Below, piece by piece: positions 1 to 7,337 of a stretch of 10,145 bases of DNA. The translations under genes were made by a program, and so were the position numbers. A model generated the notes under the pieces. The model searched no databases. It was not told the DNA's origin and saw nothing but the letters and a program-made list of their open reading frames with translations. Source of the stretch: Thermoplasmata archaeon (GTDB lineage Archaea > Thermoplasmatota > E2 > UBA202 > JdFR-43); contig JAGHBD010000087.1 of assembly GCA_021161135.1 (NCBI GenBank), positions 1-10,145 of the forward strand, in the 5' to 3' direction. Position 1 is the first letter of the stretch. Each line of letters starts with the position of its first letter.

Positions 1-386
1 GTGTTATGGCTGTGTGGGTGCTTGCATGGCAAAATACGAAGGATATAAATGATGTTGAGGGAGATAAAAAATTTGGGATAATGACACCTGCCGTATATCA
101 TGGATTGGAGAAACTGGCGAAAATAATAGCCGTCCTTTCTTTCTTTAGTTTCTTCCTCCTTGCTATATATATAAAAGCTGGCTTGCTTCCAGCAGAAATG
201 GCTGCTCTATTCGTTCTCTTGATTCCAACGATATGGATGTTGTACAAACTTTTCAGAATGGATTTCTCACGAATAAGCTTAGAAAATAATGAATTGTGGG
301 CAGCATTTTATTTAACACTTGCTGGCTTTTACATAATTGCAGCAGCAGTATATTTGATGCATCCATACATTACACTATTCAGTTAA
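1..386 (+). CDS. UbiA-family prenyltransferase, C-terminal part (cut by the left window edge)
   Basis: The reading frame is open to the left edge (first whole codon at positions 3-5) and ends at TAA 384-386, so about 127 C-terminal residues of a protein usually near 280-300 are visible. Counting from the Met codon at position 6, it shows the second Asp-rich motif of UbiA membrane prenyltransferases (NTKDINDVEGD; Asp13, Asp16 and Asp20, D-x2-D-x3-D), which binds Mg-diphosphate of the prenyl donor. Three hydrophobic membrane segments follow, at about residues 38-57, 65-83 and 97-117. The family moves polyprenyl groups onto acceptors in the membrane. In archaea the commonest member is digeranylgeranylglyceryl phosphate synthase of ether-lipid synthesis, but quinone- and heme-type members exist, and the fragment does not decide between them. 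The Met at position 6 is internal, not a start. The gene converges on elp3 and their ends overlap by 12 bp. Confidence 0.8.
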   Translation, partial: VMAVWVLAWQNTKDINDVEGDKKFGIMTPAVYHGLEKLAKIIAVLSFFSFFLLAIYIKAGLLPAEMAALFVLLIPTIWMLYKLFRMDFSRISLENNELWAAFYLTLAGFYIIAAAVYLMHPYITLFS

Positions 387-1946
387 GTCTCTTGCCATAT
401 AGATGCCATAGTCGTAATAACCCAGCTTCCTATAGTATGGTTTTGCACCCACTCCACTTAAAACAAGAACTCTCTCTTTTTTATATTTCATAGCTATTCT
501 TTCAGCTTCTTCCATAAGAATTCTTCCGTAACCTCGATGCTGCCATTTACTATCGTCTCTTTTACCTATCTCTACCATTGCACCATGTACTTTAAGCTCT
601 CTAACAACAGCAGCATTTTCCATTTCAAAACGATGCGGATTGAATGGAATTCTAAGGCGGCAGTATGCAACTATAACCTCATCATTTTCAATAGATAGAA
701 ATATCTCTCTTCCGCTACTCGCTATATACTCTCTCTTTTTAAGTTCAAAATCATCGTTTTTCGTCGCTTTATGTCCTATCTCTCTACATCTTATGCATCT
801 GCACTCCTCTCCCATTTCTCTAAGCTTTTCATGAACAAGCTGCCTTAAATTACTCTTTTTTATGCCTTCCTCGATTAAATATGATGGAATATCTCTTTCA
901 ATACGCTGTATTCTAACCCATTCTGGCACATGTTTTTTCATCTCAGCTATCAGCTCAACAGCTTCTTCTTCAGTAAGGGGCTTATACTCGCCTTTTCTCC
1001 ACATTTCATACAGCAATGAGGGCTTTACAACAAGCGTTGGATATATTTTGAGCATATCTGGACGGAAACGCTGATCCCTGAACATCTTCTGAAAGCATTT
1101 CAAGTCGTTTTCATAATCACTTCCTGGCAAACCTGGCATTATATGATAACATATCTTAAGACCAGCATCTTTGGCGAGCTGTGTTGATAGGATAGTATCA
1201 TGAGTTGTATGCCCTCGTCGCATTTCTTCAAGCACGCTATCATCGAGAATTTGAGCGCCAATTTCAACTCTTGTCGCACCCAATTCAAGCATTTTGTCAA
1301 TATGCTGAATCCTGCACCAGTCAGGGCGGGTTTCTATCGTAAGCCCTATGCATCTATGCATTGCCTCTTCGTTAAACCTTTTTGCCTCCTCAAGATTTCT
1401 TGCCTCCCTCCCATTCAAGGCATCGTAACATCTCTTTATAAACCATTCCTGATAAAGAAAATCTCTTGCTGGAAATGTTCCTCCCATCACAATCATATCT
1501 ATCTTGTCAGTTGGATGTCCTATTATCTGCAGTTGCTTTATTCTGTCTTTTACCTGCAAATAAGGGTCAAATTTATTTCTCGCCGCCCTCAAAGCAGCAG
1601 GCTCCTTGCCAGTATAGCTCTGTGGCGTGTATGGAGGGCCGCCAGGACATGGAACACATCTTCCATGAGGACATTCATGTGGGGATGTCATTACAGCCAC
1701 TATCGCCACTCCAGAAATTGTCCTCACTGGCTTTCGCTGCAATACTCCTATTACTCTTTCTCTCCTTTCCTTATTATCTATCTGAGCAAGAATTTCTGCA
1801 TCAGATGGTATTTTCTCCAGTTTGTAAATTCTCGATAAAAATTTTTTATATTTAAGCAAGTCCTGCTTGTTTTTTATATTGCCTTTCTCTATTTCCTGAG
1901 CAATTTTCTCCGCTACTTCACGTATATGCAATGGTAAAGTCGTCAT
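375..1946 (-). CDS. elp3: Elp3: tRNA uridine-34 carboxymethyl-forming acetyltransferase (radical SAM + GNAT)
   Basis: A 523-residue archaeal Elp3, close to the usual full length. The radical SAM half carries the 4Fe-4S motif CPHGRCVPCPGGP with Cys92, Cys97 and Cys100, followed by the family signature QSYTGKEPAALRA (109-121), GGTFPARD (155-162) and GLTIETRPDWC (201-211). A Cys cluster CRCIRC (Cys382, 384, 387) matches the zinc-binding linker. The C-terminal GNAT domain shows the acetyl-CoA loop QHRGYGR (469-475) and the end motif PYYRKLGYY (503-511). Family knowledge: the enzyme uses SAM radical chemistry and acetyl-CoA to start cm5U-type modification of wobble uridines; archaea lack the other eukaryotic Elongator subunits. 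The ATG at 1946 is the only nearby Met (the next is residue 86). It lies 29 bp inside the end of the upstream coiled-coil gene, with a weak AGGGA-like site before it, which suggests coupled translation. The 3' end overlaps the convergent prenyltransferase gene. Confidence 0.96.
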   Translation of the reverse strand: MTTLPLHIREVAEKIAQEIEKGNIKNKQDLLKYKKFLSRIYKLEKIPSDAEILAQIDNKERRERVIGVLQRKPVRTISGVAIVAVMTSPHECPHGRCVPCPGGPPYTPQSYTGKEPAALRAARNKFDPYLQVKDRIKQLQIIGHPTDKIDMIVMGGTFPARDFLYQEWFIKRCYDALNGREARNLEEAKRFNEEAMHRCIGLTIETRPDWCRIQHIDKMLELGATRVEIGAQILDDSVLEEMRRGHTTHDTILSTQLAKDAGLKICYHIMPGLPGSDYENDLKCFQKMFRDQRFRPDMLKIYPTLVVKPSLLYEMWRKGEYKPLTEEEAVELIAEMKKHVPEWVRIQRIERDIPSYLIEEGIKKSNLRQLVHEKLREMGEECRCIRCREIGHKATKNDDFELKKREYIASSGREIFLSIENDEVIVAYCRLRIPFNPHRFEMENAAVVRELKVHGAMVEIGKRDDSKWQHRGYGRILMEEAERIAMKYKKERVLVLSGVGAKPYYRKLGYYDYGIYMARDLTE

Positions 1947-2238
1947 TATCCCTGAAATATTTCTTTAATACATTCTCACTTTCATCCATAAATGTTTCTT
2001 TTAGCCTGTTGATGCATCCCTTCAATTCCTCATCTTCGATTTTCATTTCCTTATACAATCGACTTATTAATTTGACGAGGTCGGCGAAAATTGGAAATAG
2101 CGATTCTTGAGTCTCATAAATTTCCTCGAGCATTGCTTCGTTGTAGCGAAGAGCTTCCTCCAGCTCCTCCAATTTCTTTTTTAAATCATCCCGCTTTGCC
2201 TTTGTTTTGTTGTCATCTTTTTTCATTGCCTTAGACAT
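1918..2238 (-). CDS. Small charged coiled-coil protein of unknown function, coupled to elp3
   Basis: A 106-residue protein that I do not recognise. The N-terminal third is very rich in Lys, Asp and Glu (MKKDDNKTKAKRDDLKKKLE). A predicted coiled coil spans about residues 18-45 (DDLKKKLEELEEALRYNEAM), followed by a more hydrophobic helix (FPIFADLVKLISRLYKEM, about 49-66) and a second charged helical part. There is one Cys and no signal peptide or membrane segment, so it is probably cytoplasmic and perhaps oligomeric. It starts 20 bp after the surface-protein gene and its last 29 bp overlap the start of elp3. The ATG at 2238 has GGTG 5 nt upstream, the same site type seen at other starts here; a second in-frame ATG lies at 2226. 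That it is a real gene is supported by the compact arrangement, clean helical composition and start signal. A link to Elp3 is inferred from position only. Confidence 0.72.
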   Translation of the reverse strand: MSKAMKKDDNKTKAKRDDLKKKLEELEEALRYNEAMLEEIYETQESLFPIFADLVKLISRLYKEMKIEDEELKGCINRLKETFMDESENVLKKYFRDNDDFTIAYT

Positions 2239-2243
2239 TACAA

Positions 2244-2247
2244 CACC
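2244..2247 (-). promoter_or_regulatory. Shine-Dalgarno-like GGTG before the coiled-coil gene
   Basis: On the minus strand the sequence reads GGTG, then TTGTA, then ATG (2238). The site is short, but of the same GGTG type as those before the surface-protein gene and psmB, and it supports the start at 2238 over the internal ATG at 2226. Confidence 0.4.
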
Positions 2248-2258
2248 AATATATATAC

Positions 2259-5200
2259 TTACTTAAATTTTTTCAATCGCCTTGTTGCCATTATAACAAT
2301 AGTCATTGCAATAAATATAGCAACAATGCCGAAGCCAGGTGTTTCTTTTTCAACCACTTTCACCTTCATGCTATAATTCGCTCTTGCTCCTTCATTGTCC
2401 TTCACATATAATGTTACCGTGTATTCTCCAGCCTTGTTATACTTATGACTCACGTCCTTTCCATAAATTATTGTTCCATCTCCGAAATCCCATTTCCATT
2501 CAACTATCTCTCCATCAAGATCCGAAGACAAATCGGTGAAGTTTATTTCTTCGCCAACCTTTGCTTCCTCAGGAGTGAATATGAAGGTTGCTTCAGGTGG
2601 TCTGTTTTCCACTTCAACAATTTTTTCTATAGTTCTCTCCTCACCCTCATTATCTGTAACTTTAAGTATCACTTTATATGTTCCTGCCTTTGCATATTTA
2701 TGCGTCACAACTTTTCCATATGCAACACTTCCATCTCCAAAGTCCCATGTATAGTTGGCAATGAAGCCATCTAAATCGTAGCTGCTGGAAGCATTGAAAT
2801 CAATGAGTGTATATGATAAAGGTTGCTGAGGTTGCCATGTAAAATTGGCTATTGGGGGAGTATTTGCAATGATAATCTGTTTTGTGATGCTGCTATTTGC
2901 CCCAGCCTTGTCTGTTATGGTAAGCGTTACATTATACACTCCAGCTTTTTCATAAACATGTTTTGGATTCCTATCCTGACTTGTATTTCCATCTCCAAAA
3001 TCCCAGAGCCACGCAATTATATCGCTGTAGCCATTCTCATCGTAGGACGTATCTATAAATGAAATTTCCTCAACTGAATAGGGCGAGGATGGATAGAAAT
3101 AAAAGTCTGCAATAGGTGCTTCGTTGGGTATGGCGGCTGCATTCGTAGCGTAATCCATGAGAGGATAGTAATCAAAGCCACCATGTAGCTCATAAGGCAT
3201 ATCTCCTATTCCATCACTCCCGCTCTCATTCTGCTTCTTCCCCATGTAATGGTCCTCTCCTGCATAATCAAACCAGTAATTTCCTCCTATCGGATAAGAT
3301 GCATTCCAGATGTTTTCTCCGTAATCGATAGCATTTTCCACGTTATAGACAAAATTGTTATGATATATGGTATTGTTTTTTCCGTAGGCAACCACACCAT
3401 ATAAGTTCTTCCAGAATGATGAATTTCTTACCTCATTTTCCTCGCCTTCTATAAGTATAGCTTTTCCATTATGATGGAATAGGATTCCATTTATGGAATT
3501 ATTGTTGCCATATACTTCTATGGCCATGCTGTTGTTGTAATATGTGCTGTTTTCAATGTTGCATAATGAGGAAAATAGCGTTACACCATAGTTATTTTCA
3601 TATACTGTTGCATTTACTATATTAACCTTGGAGGAGTTTATATAAATGCCATACTCGTTTGAAAAGAAAATATTGTTTAAAATGCTTCCATTGCCCTTTT
3701 CCATATAAATGCCATATTCATTATTAGTGAATTTACTCTCGTTTATGCTGGCATATCCTGCGGAACATTTAACGGCATAGTTGCTTTTCATAAATATGGT
3801 ATTGAAAACATAGATGGTGCAGTTTTCCATTGATATAGCTTGCTGAGCATTTGTAAATGTGCTGTTGCATACCTCAACGAAGGAATCTTTGCCCACTATT
3901 CCTGTTGCAGAGCCATTTATGGTAATGTTATTTAAATAAGCATGGGATGCAAATAACTGAATACTTACATTGGAAAGGAATAGCATTTTATTTATTGCAA
4001 GGCTTCCATACACTGCATCTATTCCCAGTGAATCATTTGATGTGCATCCATTTATTTCAATTTCCGCATTAAATATTCGCATTGCTTTCTCATTGTTTGT
4101 AAAATCAGTATTTTCTATTGTAAAGCCCATGAGATTCTCTGCATTTATGCCCAGCTGATTATTGGAGAGTATGCATCCGCTTATTATTGCATTCGCCTGA
4201 TCTTTTTCCATGTAGAAAAGATTTATTCCTCTCGAATTCCCGCTGAATGATGAATTCTTTATGCTTATTCCATGAGATGATTTGAACGATGCGCCATCAT
4301 TATTTTCTGAGGCTGCAACATTTTCTAGCTTTATATTCTCTGCCTGTAGCACATACACTCCATCTATATTTCTCGAAAAAGTACAGTTTATGCAGGTTAC
4401 ATTTTGGGAGAAGACAATCAATATGCCTTCTCCATTATGCGAGATATCAACATTTGTAACAATAATATTGCTGCAGTTTATAAGGGCGAGATAGCCATAT
4501 CCACCATTTATTTCAAAATCAGATGAATTTATCAAATACAGCATTTCCTTGCCATTTATCATGTTGCTTGTATCTATTTGCTGATAGAAATGCTCAATTT
4601 GGCTGCCTTCTATATCAAAATTATATGTATTGTTTTCCATGTAATTTTCGGCCATGATATTCTTAGATGCGAACATTATTCTTATGCCATATGTATTATT
4701 CTTCACCACATTATTCCTGATGCTGTTACGCTGGCTCTCTATAAGGATGGCAAAATCGTTGCCAGTAAACATATTACCATGAATGATGCAACTTCCCTCC
4801 TTCACATCTATCCCAAACTCATTTTTGGCAAATGCGCTATTTATTACGCTGCCAACCTCCATACACAACACACCATATCCATTCTCTTCAAATGTAGAAT
4901 TATATACAGTAAAGTTAAGCGATTTAATTCCCCACTGATTTCCCACGAAAGAGGAATTTATTATTGTTGCATTTACTGCAACACCAACGCCATTTTCTTC
5001 AAATATGCTTTCCATTATATCCGCTACGCCCCCGCCGCCCATGCCTTCATTGCAGCCCCTTATGGTAACGTTCTGGAGTGAAACATTTTGGGCAACATCT
5101 ATGCCCGTATTCGCTCCTTCAATGATGCTATCTTTTATCATTCCTTTCTCGATGCTTACTCCCGTCTCTCCACCATATATGAGAATGTTGTATGCCTTTA

Positions 5201-7292
5201 CTTCTCCAGCAATGCCTATCTGGTTATTGAGGAAATATGAGGCATCAATTGTGAATGGAATCGATGATTTTATGCCATATGTGTTATCAATAAACTTGTT
5301 GTAGTGTAGGATGAAAGTTGTTGCTGAATATAATCCGAAGGAGCATCCTTCTATTGTGTTGTTTTCTATCAAGCTTTCCCTCGCAACATATATTCCATAA
5401 ATGCTGTTCGTAACATAATTGCTGTAAATATTGTTCTCTTCCTCGCCAATATATATGCCATATAAGCCAGAAAATGTGGAAAATGTAATTTCATTATATT
5501 TTCCTTTCAATTTACAACCATATAGGTTACCATGGAAACTGCCATTTCCTATTGCATTGCCCCCTCCATTTATTATGAGAGACGCATTTGATGCTGTCGC
5601 TACCACCTTTTCAAATATATTTGAGCTACCATTTATGATGATTGCTAACTCATGATTTTTAAATGAGCAATTGAGAATGTATGCAGCATTGCCTTCTACA
5701 ACGATTCCCTTTACAGCATTTTCAACAGCAAAGTTCTCAATTATAATGTCATCGGCTAAAAGGAGGAAGGAAATATTCTCTCCAATTACCTTCGCATCTT
5801 CTGCCAGCAATCGAACGCTTTTATCTACAACCACATCCTCATAATATGTACCTTTCCTTACAAATATGAGGGCACCATCTGTGGCATTATCTATTGCATC
5901 CTGGATTTTATTCCAGGTATGGTTGGCTGGGTCATAAACATTTTCATCAACATAAAAATCGGCTATAAAGAGAGTTTTCGTTACATTTGTTTTTGCTCCA
6001 TCATCATCTATAACTGTGAGTGTAACATTGTAAAAACCATTTCCAGAATATGAATGATTAACAACCATGCCCTCTGAAACGCTTCCGTCTCCAAAATCCC
6101 ACTGCCAAACAACGATATTTCCATCCAGATCATAACTCATGCTCGCATTAAATGTGATATTCTTCCCTGGGAATGGATAAAGAGGTTCCCAAGTGAAATT
6201 TGCTACAGGAGGAACATTCCTCACATAGATTGTTTCATATGTAGTATTAAATGCTCCTTCGTCATCGACAGCCCAGAGCCATACAGTATAATAGCCATCA
6301 TCGTTATAACGATGCACTTCCGTTTCATTATAACCCATGCTCCCATCTCCAAAATCCCATGTGTAATTTACTATACTTCCATCAGCATCATAGCATTTGC
6401 TTTTGAATGTTATATTATCCAAATCTGTTGGTTCAGATGGGGTATATTCAAATTCCATCACAGGAATTTTGTTATAACTATGAATCTGTCTTGTAAAGGT
6501 GGCGATACCGCCATCATCATCTATTACGGTGAGAGTGACATTATATAATTTATCTGCAACGTATTCATGCTCTACCCATGAACCATAACCCATGCTCCCG
6601 TCTCCAAAATCCCATGTATAATTCACTATGCTACCATCTGGATCATATGATGGATCATATATGTAGTCTGCATGGAATCTTATTATATTTCCTTCCCTCG
6701 TCCAATAGAATTTTGCCACAGGTTCTCTATTTCTCACGACAATCTGTTTAGTTACATGAGATGCTTCGAAGTCATTATCTATAACTGTAAGTGTGACATT
6801 GTATTTTCCGGCTTTCATAAAAACATGTGTGGGATTTCTTTCATAGCTTATTTCCCCATCATCAAAATCCCATGTCCAGTTTATTATGTATCCATCGCTA
6901 TCTGAAGAATTATCAAAGAAAAAGATGGTCACTAAAGTATATGGATATTCTGGCGAGTAATAGAAATCGGCAGTTGGAGGAGTGTTATCGGTGGTTATAA
7001 GTTGTGTATATGTTTCGATATCATCCCCTTTTTTAACAGTTAATTTTACAGTGTAGGTGCCAGATGAAGCATAACTATGGCTCACATACTTTCCATATGC
7101 AATGTTTCCATCTCCAAAGTCCCACGTATAATTAGATGCATCGACAAGGGCTGTAAAATTCATTACGCCTCCTTTTTCCTCATACATGAACGCAACTTTT
7201 ACTCCTGTTTCAGCCTCAGAAGATAACATATTTATATTTATCATAAAACAAAACATTATCGCCACTACAAATGCGAGTTTCTTGCTTATCAT
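2259..7292 (-). CDS. Giant secreted PKD / parallel beta-helix (NosD-like) surface protein with PGF-CTERM-like tail
   Basis: About 1677 residues from ATG 7292; an in-frame ATG at 7298 is less likely because it abuts the ribosome site. An N-terminal signal peptide (two Lys, then LAFVVAIMFCFMININML) ends near SSEAE. Five PKD domains follow (about 33-444), each with a W-D-F-x-D-G turn at 57, 141 (variant DFDDG), 227, 312 and 398. Residues about 445-1383 form a right-handed parallel beta-helix of short NN.YGIY-type coils, many spaced exactly 21 residues apart. It closes with the NosD-like end GGNYWFDY...GSDGIGD...DYYPLM (1336-1379). Three more PKD domains follow (1393-1647; turns at 1430, 1516 and 1601). 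The tail is TPGFG, a hydrophobic stretch, then RRLKKFK, as in PGF-CTERM proteins processed by archaeosortase A. Roughly sixty N-x-S/T sequons point to heavy glycosylation. Likely role: adhesion or polysaccharide binding at the cell surface. The exact ligand is unknown, and enzymatic activity (lyase-like beta-helix) cannot be excluded. Confidence 0.9.
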   Translation of the reverse strand: MISKKLAFVVAIMFCFMININMLSSEAETGVKVAFMYEEKGGVMNFTALVDASNYTWDFGDGNIAYGKYVSHSYASSGTYTVKLTVKKGDDIETYTQLITTDNTPPTADFYYSPEYPYTLVTIFFFDNSSDSDGYIINWTWDFDDGEISYERNPTHVFMKAGKYNVTLTVIDNDFEASHVTKQIVVRNREPVAKFYWTREGNIIRFHADYIYDPSYDPDGSIVNYTWDFGDGSMGYGSWVEHEYVADKLYNVTLTVIDDDGGIATFTRQIHSYNKIPVMEFEYTPSEPTDLDNITFKSKCYDADGSIVNYTWDFGDGSMGYNETEVHRYNDDGYYTVWLWAVDDEGAFNTTYETIYVRNVPPVANFTWEPLYPFPGKNITFNASMSYDLDGNIVVWQWDFGDGSVSEGMVVNHSYSGNGFYNVTLTVIDDDGAKTNVTKTLFIADFYVDENVYDPANHTWNKIQDAIDNATDGALIFVRKGTYYEDVVVDKSVRLLAEDAKVIGENISFLLLADDIIIENFAVENAVKGIVVEGNAAYILNCSFKNHELAIIINGSSNIFEKVVATASNASLIINGGGNAIGNGSFHGNLYGCKLKGKYNEITFSTFSGLYGIYIGEEENNIYSNYVTNSIYGIYVARESLIENNTIEGCSFGLYSATTFILHYNKFIDNTYGIKSSIPFTIDASYFLNNQIGIAGEVKAYNILIYGGETGVSIEKGMIKDSIIEGANTGIDVAQNVSLQNVTIRGCNEGMGGGGVADIMESIFEENGVGVAVNATIINSSFVGNQWGIKSLNFTVYNSTFEENGYGVLCMEVGSVINSAFAKNEFGIDVKEGSCIIHGNMFTGNDFAILIESQRNSIRNNVVKNNTYGIRIMFASKNIMAENYMENNTYNFDIEGSQIEHFYQQIDTSNMINGKEMLYLINSSDFEINGGYGYLALINCSNIIVTNVDISHNGEGILIVFSQNVTCINCTFSRNIDGVYVLQAENIKLENVAASENNDGASFKSSHGISIKNSSFSGNSRGINLFYMEKDQANAIISGCILSNNQLGINAENLMGFTIENTDFTNNEKAMRIFNAEIEINGCTSNDSLGIDAVYGSLAINKMLFLSNVSIQLFASHAYLNNITINGSATGIVGKDSFVEVCNSTFTNAQQAISMENCTIYVFNTIFMKSNYAVKCSAGYASINESKFTNNEYGIYMEKGNGSILNNIFFSNEYGIYINSSKVNIVNATVYENNYGVTLFSSLCNIENSTYYNNSMAIEVYGNNNSINGILFHHNGKAILIEGEENEVRNSSFWKNLYGVVAYGKNNTIYHNNFVYNVENAIDYGENIWNASYPIGGNYWFDYAGEDHYMGKKQNESGSDGIGDMPYELHGGFDYYPLMDYATNAAAIPNEAPIADFYFYPSSPYSVEEISFIDTSYDENGYSDIIAWLWDFGDGNTSQDRNPKHVYEKAGVYNVTLTITDKAGANSSITKQIIIANTPPIANFTWQPQQPLSYTLIDFNASSSYDLDGFIANYTWDFGDGSVAYGKVVTHKYAKAGTYKVILKVTDNEGEERTIEKIVEVENRPPEATFIFTPEEAKVGEEINFTDLSSDLDGEIVEWKWDFGDGTIIYGKDVSHKYNKAGEYTVTLYVKDNEGARANYSMKVKVVEKETPGFGIVAIFIAMTIVIMATRRLKKFK
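6331..6383 (-). repeat. PKD-module repeat copy (within PKD4)
   Basis: This 53-bp stretch encodes the core of the fourth PKD domain (DGSIVNYTWDFGDGSMGY). It matches the stretch at 6586-6638 at 48 of 53 positions by eye, and the 18 encoded residues are identical. Other PKD cores in the gene are more diverged. It looks like an internal domain duplication. Confidence 0.7.
6586..6638 (-). repeat. PKD-module repeat copy (within PKD3)
   Basis: Partner of the repeat at 6331-6383, encoding the same 18-residue core in the third PKD domain. The two copies are 255 bp (85 residues) apart, about the size of one PKD domain, as expected from a one-domain tandem duplication or gene conversion between neighbouring domains. 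Confidence 0.7.
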
Positions 7293-7298
7293 GACCAT

Positions 7299-7305
7299 TC
7301 ACCTT
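7299..7305 (-). promoter_or_regulatory. Shine-Dalgarno site of the surface-protein gene
   Basis: The minus strand reads AAGGTGA, then ATGGTC, then ATG (7292). The 6-nt spacing fits the second ATG. The upstream in-frame ATG at 7298 touches the site with no spacer, so this motif decides the start in favour of 7292. Confidence 0.6.
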
Positions 7306-7324
7306 GAGAGTATAATTGTTTGTT

Positions 7325-7334
7325 TATTTATAAA
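7325..7334 (-). promoter_or_regulatory. TATA box of the surface-protein gene
   Basis: The minus strand reads TTTATAAATA, a near-ideal archaeal TATA box, in the short gap after aCPSF1. Its centre is about 37 nt before the ATG at 7292, which would place transcription start near 7303-7306, just before the ribosome site. The BRE would overlap the aCPSF1 stop codon. This suggests the surface-protein gene is transcribed separately from psmB-aCPSF1. Confidence 0.55.
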
Positions 7335-7337
7335 TTA

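Noticed and set aside
471..487. T-run on the plus strand (TCTCTCTTTTTTATATTT) as a terminator of the prenyltransferase gene
   Set aside because: Plausible in position and base content, but it is also just the complement of Lys codons in elp3, and similar T-runs occur throughout; not specific enough to list.
1200..1838. 212-codon open frame on the plus strand
   Set aside because: It lies wholly opposite conserved Elp3 sequence (the radical SAM domain), its translation shows no recognisable domain, and it has no start signal.
4578..5081. 167-codon open frame on the plus strand
   Set aside because: Antisense to the beta-helix region, with no motif; long shadow frames are expected opposite this AT-rich, stop-poor repeat coding.
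3340..5900. Possible CRISPR or DNA tandem repeat array in the beta-helix region
   Set aside because: The regularity is at the protein level (21-residue coils with varied sequence); the DNA units are not near-identical and there are no spacers.
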